In this document: piece by piece, positions 1 through 11,244 of the stretch
Numbering within the stretch: position 1 is the stretch's first letter
Layout: every line of letters starts with the position of its first letter
From: Bryobacterales bacterium
Lineage (GTDB): Bacteria; Acidobacteriota; Terriglobia; Bryobacterales; Bryobacteraceae
Direction: 5' to 3'
DNA length: 64,000 nt
Assembly: GCA_020852175.1 (NCBI GenBank)
Contig: JADZBH010000059.1
Location: 26,356 to 90,355 of the forward strand
The notes under the pieces: model-generated
Databases searched by the model: none
What the model was told of the DNA's origin: nothing
Seen by the model: only the letters and a program-made list of their open reading frames with translations
Translations under genes and position numbers: made by a program

Positions 1-1636
1 CCACCTGGGCCGCCTGCACGGCCAACGGGCGCTCGCCCATCATGTAGAAGAAACGTGCGTACAACCCCGCTCCGGTATTGCCATCGCGGGAGGGCGCCTC
101 GTCACCCATCAGCATCGGGTCCATCACAAAAACCGTTTCGCCCGCGTTCAAGCGGTCGCTGGCCTCGGAGGCCGCGGCCTTTTTGCCCCCATCGGCCAGA
201 AGAATCGTCGCGGTTCTGGCTGGCGGGCGCTCATAAGCTGACAACCGCACGGCCGTCGCCGAAAGACCATTCGTGTAATCCACCCGGTAGCCCTCGCTCT
301 CGACGCCTTTCGACAGGTTGCCGCGCAACGCCCAGGCATGCCGCACCTCGGCCGGTTGATAGCGGAGCAACCGCAGTAGATCCTGGCGCGTGCCGCGCCG
401 CTCTCCCAGTTTCGACGCCGTCACGCGCGCCAACCCGAGAATCGACAGGTTGTCCGCGGGCAGCCCCACGGCCAGTTCCGCCGCTGTCCGGATCTCGCCC
501 TCCATGCTGCTTTCGGCCTCGGGCGGCTTCACGCCGAACGCCTGCCCAAAGAAGCGGTAGGAGGCCATGCGGTTGTCCCACTCGTAGTTGTGGTCGCCCG
601 GATCGCGGTTTTCGTGCCACTGGAAGAGGTTTTCCTTCCCGTAGGCGCGGTAGAACGGCAGAATGGCGTCGTAGATGTGCGGCTTCACCAGCGGGGCGCG
701 GAAACAGCAGTCATCCTCGGCGTTGCCGGCGATCAGCGCCGGACGGGGGGCGAGCATGGCGGTGAAGTGCGTGTACTCCTGGCCGGCCAGCAGGTCGGTG
801 GCCGACTGTTCGTGGTCGCCCATGTCGGCCGTTCGCTCCAGTTTGGAGATCATCGCCGAATAGCCCGCCACGGGCATCGCCGCCGCCACGCGTTCATCGA
901 GCGAACTAAGGATGATGGTCTGCCAGCCGCCGCCGCTCAAGCCTGTCACGCCGATCCGCGCCCGGTCCACCTGGGTGTGCTCCCACAGAATGTCGACGCC
1001 TTTGCGCATGGCCAGGTAGAAGATGCCCAGCCCGTTCATCCCCACCAGATCCAGGTGCGCGCCGTTGTAGTGTGAGTTTCCGTCGCCTGTCAGTTCACCG
1101 AAGGCGAGCCACTCCAGGTTCAGCGCATAAATGCCCATGCGGGCGTTCTGAATGCAGCGCTTCTGCTTATAATCGGCGGCCTTTCCGATGGGTCCGACGT
1201 GGCCGTTCACATTCAGGAGGGCCGGTGCGCGGCCCTGCGCATTCACGGCCGGCCTGTCCGGTTCGTAGAGCAGCGCCGCGCCCCAGAAGCCTGGTACGAT
1301 TTCGTAGCGCAGCTTGCGGATGCGGTATCCGGCGCCCTGGATCACGCCGCGCTCTTCCAACTTGAGCGGCGCTTTCACCCACTCCTCGGGCCAGCCCTTG
1401 TACACGACATCGCGCAGGACCTTCTCCCGGATGCGTTTCTGTCCGGCATCCCAGGCGGCTCCGGAAGCAGGCGCGGCCAGCGCGGGGATCCTCGGAAAGA
1501 AATACTGCCGGATCTCGCGTGCCGCCTGTTCGGCGCTGGTCAGGGGCGGCTCCACGAGCTGGTAAATCTGGCTGGGTTTGGATTGCGTCCAGGCGCAGGC
1601 GGCTGCCGCGAGAAGGAGAACGAGCGGGCGGATCAT
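1..1636 (-). CDS. exported alpha/beta-hydrolase (acetyl esterase-like), 3' end outside the window
   Basis: The reading frame is open from the ATG at 1636 to the window edge, so about 545 residues are visible and the C-terminus is missing. Residues 1-18 form a hydrophobic signal peptide. A G-L-S-G-G-G-W nucleophile elbow places the catalytic Ser near residue 234. An E-D-D segment near 307-309 and a G-D-H segment with His near 349 complete a plausible triad. This spacing is typical of dienelactone-hydrolase/acetyl-xylan-esterase-like proteins exported by soil acidobacteria. The visible part beyond the triad is a second domain of unclear role. The true substrate cannot be read from sequence. It begins 46 bases after mtnA on the same strand but has its own TACAAT hexamer, so it may be transcribed separately. 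Confidence 0.75.
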   Translation of the reverse strand, partial: MIRPLVLLLAAAACAWTQSKPSQIYQLVEPPLTSAEQAAREIRQYFFPRIPALAAPASGAAWDAGQKRIREKVLRDVVYKGWPEEWVKAPLKLEERGVIQGAGYRIRKLRYEIVPGFWGAALLYEPDRPAVNAQGRAPALLNVNGHVGPIGKAADYKQKRCIQNARMGIYALNLEWLAFGELTGDGNSHYNGAHLDLVGMNGLGIFYLAMRKGVDILWEHTQVDRARIGVTGLSGGGWQTIILSSLDERVAAAMPVAGYSAMISKLERTADMGDHEQSATDLLAGQEYTHFTAMLAPRPALIAGNAEDDCCFRAPLVKPHIYDAILPFYRAYGKENLFQWHENRDPGDHNYEWDNRMASYRFFGQAFGVKPPEAESSMEGEIRTAAELAVGLPADNLSILGLARVTASKLGERRGTRQDLLRLLRYQPAEVRHAWALRGNLSKGVESEGYRVDYTNGLSATAVRLSAYERPPARTATILLADGGKKAAASEASDRLNAGETVFVMDPMLMGDEAPSRDGNTGAGLYARFFYMMGERPLAVQAAQV

Positions 1637-1643
1637 CCTCGCG

Positions 1644-1649
1644 ATTGTA
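1644..1649 (-). promoter_or_regulatory. TACAAT -10-like hexamer, 7 bases before the esterase start
   Basis: TACAAT on the minus strand ends 7 bases before the ATG at 1636. This is the position expected for a leaderless transcript. No clear -35 is visible. Confidence 0.45.
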
Positions 1650-1682
1650 CCTCCGCCTCCGGGCTTCCGCCGGCCGCCGGAA

Positions 1683-2704
<1,022 letters not shown>

Positions 2705-2711
<7 letters not shown>

Positions 2712-3490
2712 GGGTTGAGGGTGTATCCTCCCTGAATCAAGAATGCGCTGAAGAAGGTCAAATTGTAGGTGGCGTGCATGCCCGCGGCAGCCGCCGTCGA
2801 TCGTGTCCACAGCCGGGCCAGGCCGAAGCACACGCCCGCGGCGCCCACCAGCACGACGTGCACCCAGGACCAGCTATATTGCGGCCCGTGCAGCAGCGCG
2901 AACGGCAGCGCCGCCAGCACGACGGCCGCGGCGTTGCCGAACGACCGGGCCAGCAAAGGCAGCAGAAAGCCGCGGAAGGCCAGCTCCTCGCACAGCGGCC
3001 CCATGGTGGTGGCGAAGACGCCCATGGCGAATACGCTGCCCCGGTCGCGCAGCAGTTCGTTCATGGGGGTCGGCGTTTCCGGGGCGCGCAGCATCACGCC
3101 GAGAATCGCCATGCCCAGTGCCACCGCCGGGCCCAGCATGAAGCTGAGCGCCATGCCGCGCTTGGAGGAACTCCACGACAACGACGTCCAGAACGGCCGC
3201 CCGTAGCGTACTTTCAGGATCAGATAGAGCGCGGTGAACCACAGCGCGTAACCGGTGAACTGGCCAAGCAACAAGGGCAGGGCGCGCCCGGAGGACGCCG
3301 GCAGCACCGAGGGCAGTACGGCCACCACCAGCAGGCTCACCAGAGCACAGGGCAGGGCTGCGCCGACGAACAATGCCAGATCGTCGTAGCCCCAAAACGG
3401 GTAACGCGCATCGTCCGGGAAAGGGGCTTCGTGTTCCGGTCCGGGCTCCGGCCTCTGTTCGGGCAGCGCCGCCCGGCTCCAGTCGCTCAT
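2705..3490 (-). CDS. CPBP-family intramembrane metalloprotease
   Basis: A 261-residue polytopic membrane protein with about seven hydrophobic segments. It carries the Abi/CPBP signature: an E-E-L-A-F-R-G motif (EExxxR) near residue 168 and a downstream F-A-L-L-H segment supplying a metal-binding His. Such proteins are Rce1-like glutamic or metal-dependent intramembrane proteases; substrates are usually unknown. It starts inside the stop of the upstream gene (4-base overlap) and its end overlaps mtnA, so translation is probably coupled. There is no nearby bacteriocin or prenylated peptide to suggest a substrate. Confidence 0.85.
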
Positions 3491-4476
3491 GGCGCCGCCT
3501 CGCCAACGGGGCCGCGTAGGGAGGCGCGTTCCATCAGCAGCGCCGCCAGCAGCGGCAGCATGATCTCGTGGTGGCCGGTGATGGAATAGCCCTTGCCGCC
3601 TGCCTGCGCGTGCGGCCTGTCCACCACGTTCACTTTGGGACGGTAGTGTTGCAGGAAGTCGAAGTTCGCCGTGGTGAAGTTCCGTACCGTGTGGCCCAGG
3701 TTTCGCACGGTGGAAAGGGCCTTCAGAAAGGTTTCCGGCATCACCACGGCCGAACCGAGGTTCACATACACGCCGCCGCCATCCAACCCGCGCACCAGCG
3801 TGCAGAACAGGCGGAAGTCGTGGTGCGTGGCAGCTCCCATCGCCGCCGCGTCCACATGCGGGTGCGTATGCGGCGTGTCGGTGCCCACGGCGATGTGGAC
3901 GGTAACCGGAAGGGCCGCTTCATGAGCGCCGCACAGCAGGCTCGACGCGGCGAATTCGCCGTTGGCCAGCCGGGACGCCCGCCGCGCCAGCGCCTCGCCC
4001 GCGCCAATCCCTTCGCGGGCGGCCTCGCGCAGCGCTTCGTTGAATTCGTGGCCGGTCTCTTCGGCCGAACCGAAGCTGCCGTCGGGCAGCACGGCCTCCA
4101 CGTCCTCGCTCGTGTAACCGGCCATGGCTATCTCGATATCGTGAATCGCCGCGGCGCCATTCATCGAAAACGACGTGGCGTAGCCGGCCCGCGCCAGATC
4201 GAGCAGCACCGGCGCCAGCCCGCACTTGATCACGTGGCCCCCAAGGCCCCACAGTACCGGTTTGCCCGCCGCGCGTGCTCCGTGGATGGCATCCACCACC
4301 GCCCGCAGCGAATCGGCCGCCAGCAGCCGGGGCAGGGAATCCAGCCACTCGCCCAACCCCATGCCCGCGCGGGGCGGCGCGGCAAACAGGCCCGTGTGCA
4401 CCTTGCCCCCGCGTCCGAACAGGGACACCGTCTTCAATCCCGACAGATCCGCGGGCTTCACGCCGTACCGGCTCAC
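3487..4476 (-). CDS. uncharacterised conserved protein in the uvrA operon
   Basis: A 329-residue soluble protein I do not recognise with certainty. Apparent features are a Gly-rich segment near 100 (W-G-L-G-G-H), an [12 protein letters not shown] stretch followed by T-S-E-D-V, a His-rich metal-binding-like run (T-P-H-T-H-P-H-V-D) near 205, and a terminal G-H-H-E-I-M block. The N-G-A-x-x-I-H-D and T-S-E-D segments faintly recall deoxyhypusine-synthase-like folds. The catalytic W-G-K motif of that family is absent, so I do not assign the function. It overlaps uvrA by 4 bases upstream and the CPBP gene by 4 bases downstream. Confidence 0.6.
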   Translation of the reverse strand: MSRYGVKPADLSGLKTVSLFGRGGKVHTGLFAAPPRAGMGLGEWLDSLPRLLAADSLRAVVDAIHGARAAGKPVLWGLGGHVIKCGLAPVLLDLARAGYATSFSMNGAAAIHDIEIAMAGYTSEDVEAVLPDGSFGSAEETGHEFNEALREAAREGIGAGEALARRASRLANGEFAASSLLCGAHEAALPVTVHIAVGTDTPHTHPHVDAAAMGAATHHDFRLFCTLVRGLDGGGVYVNLGSAVVMPETFLKALSTVRNLGHTVRNFTTANFDFLQHYRPKVNVVDRPHAQAGGKGYSITGHHEIMLPLLAALLMERASLRGPVGEAAP

Positions 4477-7250
4477 GCGGGCTTCCTTCCCAGCACCCGC
4501 TCCAACGCGCGTCCCGTGTGGCTGCGCCGGTTGCGCCCCACCTGCTCCGGTGTGCCCGCCACCACGATCTGTCCGCCTCCTTCGCCGCCCTCTGGTCCGA
4601 GGTCGATCACCCAGTCCGCCGTCTTGATCACGTCCAGGTGGTGTTCGATCACCACCACGGTGTTGCCCAGTTCCACCAGCCTTTGTAACACGTCCAGCAG
4701 CCGGTTCACATCCTCGAAGTGCAGCCCCGTGGTTGGTTCGTCGAGAATGTAGAACGTCTTTCCCGTCTGCCGCCGGCTCAGTTCGCGCGCCAGCTTGATC
4801 CGTTGCGCCTCGCCGCCGGACAGCGTCGTCGAGGACTGGCCCAGGTGCAGGTAACCCAGGCCCACGTCGTGCAGCGTCTCCAGCTTTGCTTTAATGGCCG
4901 GGAAGTTTTCCAGCAGCGGAAGCGCGTCTTCCACCGTTGTTTCCAGCAGGTCGGCGATGGACAGGTTCTTGAACTTCACCTGCAGCGTCTCGTGATTGTA
5001 GCGCCGCCCGCGGCACAGATCGCACATCACGAACACGTCTGGCAGGAAGTTCATCTCGATGCGCTTCATCCCATCGCCCTGGCACGCCTCGCAGCGACCG
5101 CCCTTGACGTTGAAGCTGAACCGTCCCGGCTTGTAGCCCCGCTCGCGCGCCTCGGGCAGCATCGCGTACAGATCGCGAATCGGACCGAACACGCCGGTGT
5201 AGGTGGCCGGGTTGGACCGGGGCGTCCGTCCGATGGGCGTCTGGTCGATCTCGATCACCTTGTCCACCAGATTCATGCCGGTAATTTTCGCGTGCGCGCC
5301 CGGCGCGCGGCGAGAGCCGTAAATTTCGGCAGACAGCGCACGGTACAGAATGTCGTTCACCAGCGTCGATTTTCCGCTGCCCGACACGCCCGTTACGGCG
5401 ATCAGCATACCCAGCGGAAACTCCACGTCGATGTTTTTCAGATTATGCTCGGTGGCGCCCTTCACCACGATTTTCTCTCCGCCGCCGTGGCGCCGGAAAG
5501 CGGGCGTGGGAATGCTCCGGCGTCCGGCCATGTACTGTCCGGTGAGCGAAGCCTTGCACTTGCGAATCACCTCGGGCGTGCCCGCGGCCACCAGTTCGCC
5601 GCCCAGCCGGCCCGCCCCAGGTCCCAGGTCCACCACATAATCGGCGCGCGCGATGGTGTCCTCGTCGTGCTCCACCACCAGCACCGTGTTGCCCAAATCG
5701 CGCAACTCGCCCAGCGTCTCCAGCAACCGTTCGTTGTCGCGCGGGTGGAGTCCGATCGACGGCTCGTCCAGCACATACAGCACGCCGCGCAGCTTCGTGC
5801 CGATCTGCGTCGCCAGACGGATCCGCTGCGACTCCCCCCCCGACAGCGTCGCCGCCGAGCGTTGCAGGCTCAGGTAATCCAGGCCCACGGCGCACAGGAA
5901 CTGCAGGCGGTCGCGAATCTCCTCGACAATGCGCGAGGCAATCGCCGCCTCCCGTTCCTCCAGTTTCCACCCGCGCACCACCTCCAACGCCCCGGACAGA
6001 CCCAACGACGTGAACTGGCCAATCGAAACGCCTTTCACCCGCACCGCCAGGTGGCCCCGTTTCAGCCGCGCCCCGCCGCAGGTTTCGCACGCCGCCGCCG
6101 ACATGTACTGAATCAGGTGCTCGCGGTAGGCATCGCCCGTCTCGTCGAAGGTCTCCTGCAAGATGCCGAGAACCCCCGGGAAGGTCCCCGAGCCCTCCAG
6201 CAGCAGCTTCTGCGACTTCGCCGTCAGCTCATCGAACGGCGTCTCGATCTTGATCCTGTTCTTGCGCGCGAACTCGCTTACGCGGTGGATCATTCCCGAC
6301 GACGAGCCGCCCGGTCCCAACCCGCCTTCCAACAACGGACGCCCGGCATCGACAATCACCTTGTCCCCATCGAACGCCCAGCGGCTGCCCAGCCCGTTGC
6401 AGCTTTCGCAGGCGCCGTAGGGCGAGTTGAACGAAAACGAGCGCGGCTCCAGCTTCGGAATGCTCGCCCCGCACTCCGGACAGGCCAGCTTCTGCGAGAA
6501 CATGTGCTCCTGCTTGCTCTCGCCGCCCGCGCCTCCCACCACGCACACCGTCACCAGGCCGTCGGCCAGTTTCGTCGCCGTCTCGATGGACGCCTCCAGC
6601 CGCTGCTCCACGCCGGACTTGATCAGCAGCCGGTCGACGACGATTTCAATCGTGTGATTGCGCCGCTTGTCGAGGTTGATCTCCTCGTCCAGGCCGCGCA
6701 GTTCACCGTCGATGCGCGCCCGTACGAACCCCTGCCGCCCCAGTTTTTCCAGCTCCTTCTTGTACTCGCCCTTGCGGCCCCGCACGATCGGAGCCAGAAT
6801 CATGATCCGTTCGTTTTGCCGCCCGGCCAGTATCTGTTCCACGATCTGGCCCGTCTTGCGCGGCACGATTTCCAGTTCGCAATCCGGGCAATGAGGCACG
6901 CCAATCGAGGCGTACAACAGGCGCAGGTAGTCGTAAATCTCCGTGATTGTCCCCACCGTCGAGCGCGGACTCCGGTTGGTTGTCTTTTGCTCGATGGAGA
7001 TCGCCGGGCTTAATCCGTCGATCGAATCCACCTCGGGCCGCTCCATCTGGTCCAGAAACTGCCGCGCGTAGGGCGACAGCGTCTCCACGTAGCGGCGCTG
7101 CCCCTCGGCGTAAATCGTGTCGAAGGCGAGCGACGACTTTCCCGAGCCGCTCAGGCCGGTGATCACCGTCAGGGAGTTCCGCGGAATCTCGACGTCGATG
7201 TTTTTCAGATTGTGTTGCCGTGCCCCGTGCACGGTGATGCGTTTGAGCAT
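4473..7250 (-). CDS. uvrA: excinuclease ABC subunit A
   Basis: A 925-residue UvrA, the damage-recognition ATPase of nucleotide excision repair. It has two ABC ATPase modules: Walker [10 protein letters not shown] near residue 32 and a second G-V-S-G-S-G-K-S-T in the C-terminal half. Two ABC signature blocks (L-S-G-G-E-S-Q-R and L-S-G-G-E-A-Q-R-I) and zinc-finger Cys pairs (C-P-D-C, C-P-E-C-G, C-E-A-C, C-D-L-C) are visible. Length is within the usual 920-960. It is the first gene of the minus-strand operon. A GATAAT-like -10 lies about 25 bases before the start, so unlike many neighbours it may have a 5' leader. uvrB and uvrC are not in the window. Confidence 0.98.
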   Translation of the reverse strand: MLKRITVHGARQHNLKNIDVEIPRNSLTVITGLSGSGKSSLAFDTIYAEGQRRYVETLSPYARQFLDQMERPEVDSIDGLSPAISIEQKTTNRSPRSTVGTITEIYDYLRLLYASIGVPHCPDCELEIVPRKTGQIVEQILAGRQNERIMILAPIVRGRKGEYKKELEKLGRQGFVRARIDGELRGLDEEINLDKRRNHTIEIVVDRLLIKSGVEQRLEASIETATKLADGLVTVCVVGGAGGESKQEHMFSQKLACPECGASIPKLEPRSFSFNSPYGACESCNGLGSRWAFDGDKVIVDAGRPLLEGGLGPGGSSSGMIHRVSEFARKNRIKIETPFDELTAKSQKLLLEGSGTFPGVLGILQETFDETGDAYREHLIQYMSAAACETCGGARLKRGHLAVRVKGVSIGQFTSLGLSGALEVVRGWKLEEREAAIASRIVEEIRDRLQFLCAVGLDYLSLQRSAATLSGGESQRIRLATQIGTKLRGVLYVLDEPSIGLHPRDNERLLETLGELRDLGNTVLVVEHDEDTIARADYVVDLGPGAGRLGGELVAAGTPEVIRKCKASLTGQYMAGRRSIPTPAFRRHGGGEKIVVKGATEHNLKNIDVEFPLGMLIAVTGVSGSGKSTLVNDILYRALSAEIYGSRRAPGAHAKITGMNLVDKVIEIDQTPIGRTPRSNPATYTGVFGPIRDLYAMLPEARERGYKPGRFSFNVKGGRCEACQGDGMKRIEMNFLPDVFVMCDLCRGRRYNHETLQVKFKNLSIADLLETTVEDALPLLENFPAIKAKLETLHDVGLGYLHLGQSSTTLSGGEAQRIKLARELSRRQTGKTFYILDEPTTGLHFEDVNRLLDVLQRLVELGNTVVVIEHHLDVIKTADWVIDLGPEGGEGGGQIVVAGTPEQVGRNRRSHTGRALERVLGRKPA

Positions 7251-7322
7251 GTGGCGGACGTGAGGCGAATCCCTTATTATCCCACGCCGCGCTGGGCCGC
7301 CGGATCCCCATTTCCCGCGTGC

Positions 7323-7328
7323 TACACT
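7323..7328 (+). promoter_or_regulatory. TACACT -10-like hexamer, 9 bases before bfr
   Basis: TACACT ends 9 bases before the ATG at 7338, and no Shine-Dalgarno lies between. It fits the leaderless pattern seen across the window. Confidence 0.4.
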
Positions 7329-7337
7329 CGAATCGTC

Positions 7338-7820
7338 ATGAAGGGCAATCCGCAGGTTCTTGCTTATTTACAGGAAGTTCTCAAGGCCGAACTGACGGCC
7401 ATCAACCAGTACTTCCTTCACGCCGAGATGCTGAATAACTGGGGTTATCAGCGGCTGTACAAACACACCCGCAAGGAATCGATCGAAGAGATGGTGCACG
7501 CCGAAAAGGTGCTGGAGCGCATGCTCTATCTCGACGGCGCTCCCAACATGAGCGAGCTGTTCACGCTGCGCATCGGACAAAGCGTGAAGGAGCAGTTCGT
7601 GAACGACCTTGCCCTGGAAATGGAAGCCGTGCCGCGCCTGAACAAAGCCATCGCGGCGGCCATCGAGGCCGGCGACAACGGTTCGCGCGAGTTGTTCGCC
7701 GAAATTCTGGTGGACGAGGAAGAGCACATCGACTGGCTGGAAGCCCAGCTTCACATGATCGAGGAGATGGGCATCCAGAACTACCTTTCCAGCCAGATGC
7801 ACGAAGAGGACGGCAAATAG
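7338..7820 (+). CDS. bfr: bacterioferritin
   Basis: A 160-residue four-helix bacterioferritin that oxidises and stores iron as a 24-mer. The start at M-K-G-N was chosen because it gives the exact family numbering: ferroxidase ligands Glu18, Glu51, His54, Glu94, Glu127 and His130 are all present, as is Met52, the axial ligand of the inter-subunit haem. Both the iron centre and haem binding should therefore be intact. It is divergent from uvrA and monocistronic; the next gene is convergent. No bacterioferritin-associated ferredoxin or Fur-like box could be recognised. Confidence 0.97.
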   Translation: MKGNPQVLAYLQEVLKAELTAINQYFLHAEMLNNWGYQRLYKHTRKESIEEMVHAEKVLERMLYLDGAPNMSELFTLRIGQSVKEQFVNDLALEMEAVPRLNKAIAAAIEAGDNGSRELFAEILVDEEEHIDWLEAQLHMIEEMGIQNYLSSQMHEEDGK

Positions 7821-7836
7821 CCGGCGCCCGTCTTCG

Positions 7837-8724
7837 TCAATTTCTGGCCATCCAGCGTTCCAACTCCGGCAGCGCGGCTTCGGCCGCCTGCCGGCCCGCT
7901 TGGATCATCCGGTCCGTCTCGTCGAACGAGTCCCATCCGAACGTGTTGATCTTCGGCGTGATCACCAGGTCCGCCGAGGGCCTCCAGGTGGGTCCCGTCC
8001 GCGCCTGCAAAATCTGAAAGCTGCGGTTGATGACTTGCGCCAGGTTCGACGGATCGCCGGGCGTCTCATCCATGTCGAGCGAGACGGCCAACACGCGCGC
8101 CGGCGCCAGCTTTTTCGCCGACGGCGCCGGTACGTCCTCGGCCATTCCGCCGTCCACCAGGAACCGCCCGTCAATTTCCATGGGCTGGAACAGGCCCGGA
8201 TAGGCGCAACTGGCGCGCACGGCCGGCACTACGTCGCCGCGGCCTGAAAACAGCACCGGCTCGCCCGTCTTCAAATCGCAGGCCACCACGCCCAGCGGCA
8301 CTCGCATCTCCTCGAACCGGTGCACCGCCAGCAGACGGCGCAGAAACCCATCCATGCGGCGGCTCGACATCAGCCCCATTTTCGACAGCGTCCACCCGGC
8401 CACGTCCTTGAACTTCATCCGCCGCGCCATCTCTTCCAGCTTGTAGAGCGGCGTGCCGCTGGCATACGCCGCCGCCATCATCGAACCAGAACTCACGCCC
8501 GTGATCGCGGCCAGCGGAATGCGCCGTTCCTCCAATACCTGCAAGACGCCCAGGTGGGCGATGCCGCGCGCGAAGCCGCCGCCCAGCGCCAGGGCGACCT
8601 TTGCGCCGCGGTAGCCGTCGACGCTCCCATACAGGAAGCGCCACAGGCTTGCATGCCCCCGTTCGCGCGCCAGTGCGTCGCCCCCGCCCGGCGATTCACC
8701 CCTCAATTCGTCTGATCCGGCCAT
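7837..8724 (-). CDS. patatin-like phospholipase
   Basis: A 295-residue patatin-family serine acyl hydrolase (RssA-like). It has the oxyanion-hole motif G-G-G-F-A-R-G-I-A-H, the nucleophile motif G-V-S-S-G-S-M (GxSxG) and the catalytic Asp in V-D-G-G-M. No signal peptide is seen, so a cytosolic or membrane-associated lipase is likely. The start at 8724 was chosen because it lies 7 bases from a TAGATT hexamer and avoids running into the divergent neighbour. It converges on bfr and diverges from the PIG-L gene across only 27 bases. Confidence 0.88.
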   Translation of the reverse strand: MAGSDELRGESPGGGDALARERGHASLWRFLYGSVDGYRGAKVALALGGGFARGIAHLGVLQVLEERRIPLAAITGVSSGSMMAAAYASGTPLYKLEEMARRMKFKDVAGWTLSKMGLMSSRRMDGFLRRLLAVHRFEEMRVPLGVVACDLKTGEPVLFSGRGDVVPAVRASCAYPGLFQPMEIDGRFLVDGGMAEDVPAPSAKKLAPARVLAVSLDMDETPGDPSNLAQVINRSFQILQARTGPTWRPSADLVITPKINTFGWDSFDETDRMIQAGRQAAEAALPELERWMARN

Positions 8725-8731
8725 CCTTGGC

Positions 8732-8737
8732 AATCTA
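8732..8737 (-). promoter_or_regulatory. TAGATT -10-like hexamer, 7 bases before the patatin gene
   Basis: TAGATT on the minus strand, back to back with the plus-strand hexamer of the divergent PIG-L gene. Confidence 0.4.
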
Positions 8738-8738
8738 C

Positions 8739-8744
8739 TACACT
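8739..8744 (+). promoter_or_regulatory. TACACT -10-like hexamer, 7 bases before the PIG-L gene
   Basis: TACACT ends 7 bases before the ATG at 8752. Only one base separates it from the opposing patatin hexamer. Confidence 0.42.
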
Positions 8745-8751
8745 GAGGTCT

Positions 8752-11244
8752 ATGCGCCGCTTCCTGACCGCCGCGTTCGTGTGTTTCCACCTTCTGATCG
8801 CCACGGCGCAGGAACGTCCGCTTGCCTCCGGAGCGGCCGATGTCCGGGCCCGCCTCGATCAACTGCAAGCCGTCGGCGGCGTGCTCATGATCGCCGCCCA
8901 CCCCGACGACGAAAACACAGCCGTGCTGGCCTACTTCGGCCGCGGCCGCCACCTCCGCGCGGGCTACCTTTCGCTCACGCGCGGCGAAGGCGGACAGAAT
9001 CTGATCGGTCCCGAACAGGGCGCTCTGATGGGCCTTATACGCACGCAGGAACTGCTGGCCGCGCGGCGTCTGGATGGCGCGCAACAGTTTTTCACCCGCG
9101 CCATCGACTTCGGCTTTTCCAAGACCGCCGCCGAAACGCTCGACAAATGGGGGCGCAACGAGGTGCTCTCCGATACGGTCTGGGTCATCCGGCGCTTTCA
9201 GCCCGACCTGATCATCCTCCGCTTCAGCGGCACGCCTCGCGACGGCCACGGCCACCACCAGTCTTCGGCCATCCTGGGCAAGGAAGCCTTCGAGGCCGCG
9301 GCCGACCCGGCCCGGTTTCCTGAACAGCTCCGGTTCGTCCAGCCCTGGCGCGCCAAACGCTGTGTCTGGAACTCCTTCTCGTTCACTCGCGAGATGGAAA
9401 CGGAGGCCGCCCGCAGCGCGCGGATGAGCGTCGACACGGGCGAATACGATCCGCTGCTCGGCTACTCCTATGGCGAGATCGCCGGCATGAGCCGCTCCAT
9501 GCACCGTTCGCAGGGCATGGGCGCGCCAGAGCGCAAGGGTTCCATGCCGCAATACTTCGTCACCGTCGCCGGCGAGCCGGCCGAAGGCGATCCGCTGGCC
9601 GGCATCGACACCACCTGGAACCGCCTGCCCGGAGGCGCCGCCGTCGCCGCCGCGCTCGACGAAGCCTCACGCGCTTACGATATCCGCCACACCGCGCGCA
9701 TTCTTCCCGCGCTGGCCAGGGCGCGCCCGCTCATGGCCGCCATCGATCATCCCTGGGCCCGCGCCAAGCTGGTGGAACTGGACGAACTGGCGGCCGCCGC
9801 TGCGGGCGTGTCCGCGGACGCCAGCGCCGTCCAGTGGTCCGCAACGCCCGGATCGAGCGCCGCCATTCGCGTGAGCGTAGTGGGCCGGGGCGAGGCCTCT
9901 GTCGCCGTCGAAAGCCTCGACCTGCTTGGCCTCGCCGGACAGAACTATGCCGCCAATCGCGCCCCGGCTGGAAACAACAAGCCCTGGACGCACACCTTCA
10001 CCGCCGCCATCCCGGCCAGCGCGCCCCCCACGCAGCCCTACTGGCTTCGGGAGCCGAGGCAGGGCAACCTGTACGGCGTGCCTTCGCTCCAAGAGCGGGG
10101 CGAACCCGACACCGAGCCTCTCTTCCGCACCCGCTTCCGCCTGACCGTCGCCGGATTGGGTATCGAACTGACACGGTCCGTCGTGCACCGCTACGTCGAT
10201 CCGGTTCGCGGCGAGTTGTGGCGTCCCTTCCTCATTGTCCCGCCCGTGGCCGTCTCCTTTTCAGAGAAATCGCTGCTGTTTCCCTCGGCCTCGCCGCGAA
10301 CGGTCGAGATCACCGTCCGGGCCAACCGGGACAACTCCGGGGGCGAAATTCGCCCTGCCGCTCCCGACGGCTGGCGCATTGAACCTGCCGGGCGCGACTA
10401 CTCCATCGCCCGCGCCGGCGAGCAGACAACGCTTACGTTCAGCGTGACTCCGCCCGCCGCGGTCTCCTCCGGCGCAATCACCATCGCCGGGGCCGCCGGC
10501 ATGGACACCATCGCCTACGATCACATTCCACCGCAGACCGTCTTCCCGCCCGCGACGCTCCCCGTGGTGGCCGCCAGCGTGAAAACGCTCGCCAAACGCA
10601 TCGGCTATGTCATGGGCGCCGGCGACGAGGTTCCGCAGGCGCTGCGCCAGTGGGGCGCCGAGGTGACGTTGCTCTCCGCCGACGATCTGGCCCGTGCCGA
10701 GCTTGCGTCTTACGACGCCATCCTCACCGGCGTCCGCGCCTACAACACACGCTCCGATCTTCGCGCCAACCAGGACCGGCTGCTGCAATACGTCTCCCAG
10801 GGCGGCACGCTCGTTGTCCAGTACAACGTGGCCACCGGCGGTCCGTTCGGCCGCGCCTCCAACGAACTCGACCGCATCGGTCCCTACCCGCTCACCGTTG
10901 GACGCGACCGGGTTACCGTCGAGGAGGCGCCGCTGACGCCCCTCGACCCGGACAGCCCGCTGCTTACGGCTCCCAATCGCATCACGCCCGCCGACTATGA
11001 AGGCTGGGTGCAGGAGCGCGGCCTCTACTTCGCCTCGAAATTCGACCCTCGCTACACTCCCCTGTGGTCCGCTCACGATCCGGGGGAAAAACCCTCCGAA
11101 GGCGCCACGCTGTGGACCCGCTACGGCAAGGGCGTCTACGTCTTCACGGCGATGAGCTGGTTCCGGCAGCTTCCGGCCGGCGTTCCGGGCGCACACCGCA
11201 TCTTCTCGAACCTGGTCAGCTCCGGGAGGCTCCTTGCCCGGTAA
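8752..11244 (+). CDS. exported PIG-L/LmbE family deacetylase, large form
   Basis: An 830-residue protein with a signal peptide (residues 1-19) and an N-terminal zinc-dependent de-N-acetylase domain marked by A-H-P-D-D-E (His50, Asp52, Asp53). H-G-H-H in the middle gives a further ligand group. The C-terminal 400 residues form a long extension with beta-sandwich-like repeats (around 490-590) and a flavodoxin/glutamine-amidotransferase-like alpha/beta region (about 610-800). PIG-L enzymes remove N-acetyl groups from amino-sugar conjugates; this long exported form is common in acidobacteria but its substrate is unknown. Its stop overlaps the TTG start of the next small gene. Confidence 0.88.
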   Translation: MRRFLTAAFVCFHLLIATAQERPLASGAADVRARLDQLQAVGGVLMIAAHPDDENTAVLAYFGRGRHLRAGYLSLTRGEGGQNLIGPEQGALMGLIRTQELLAARRLDGAQQFFTRAIDFGFSKTAAETLDKWGRNEVLSDTVWVIRRFQPDLIILRFSGTPRDGHGHHQSSAILGKEAFEAAADPARFPEQLRFVQPWRAKRCVWNSFSFTREMETEAARSARMSVDTGEYDPLLGYSYGEIAGMSRSMHRSQGMGAPERKGSMPQYFVTVAGEPAEGDPLAGIDTTWNRLPGGAAVAAALDEASRAYDIRHTARILPALARARPLMAAIDHPWARAKLVELDELAAAAAGVSADASAVQWSATPGSSAAIRVSVVGRGEASVAVESLDLLGLAGQNYAANRAPAGNNKPWTHTFTAAIPASAPPTQPYWLREPRQGNLYGVPSLQERGEPDTEPLFRTRFRLTVAGLGIELTRSVVHRYVDPVRGELWRPFLIVPPVAVSFSEKSLLFPSASPRTVEITVRANRDNSGGEIRPAAPDGWRIEPAGRDYSIARAGEQTTLTFSVTPPAAVSSGAITIAGAAGMDTIAYDHIPPQTVFPPATLPVVAASVKTLAKRIGYVMGAGDEVPQALRQWGAEVTLLSADDLARAELASYDAILTGVRAYNTRSDLRANQDRLLQYVSQGGTLVVQYNVATGGPFGRASNELDRIGPYPLTVGRDRVTVEEAPLTPLDPDSPLLTAPNRITPADYEGWVQERGLYFASKFDPRYTPLWSAHDPGEKPSEGATLWTRYGKGVYVFTAMSWFRQLPAGVPGAHRIFSNLVSSGRLLAR

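Noticed and set aside
4719..7013. 764-residue open frame on the plus strand
   Set aside because: It is antisense to uvrA with shadow-type composition; uvrA is unmistakable in this region.
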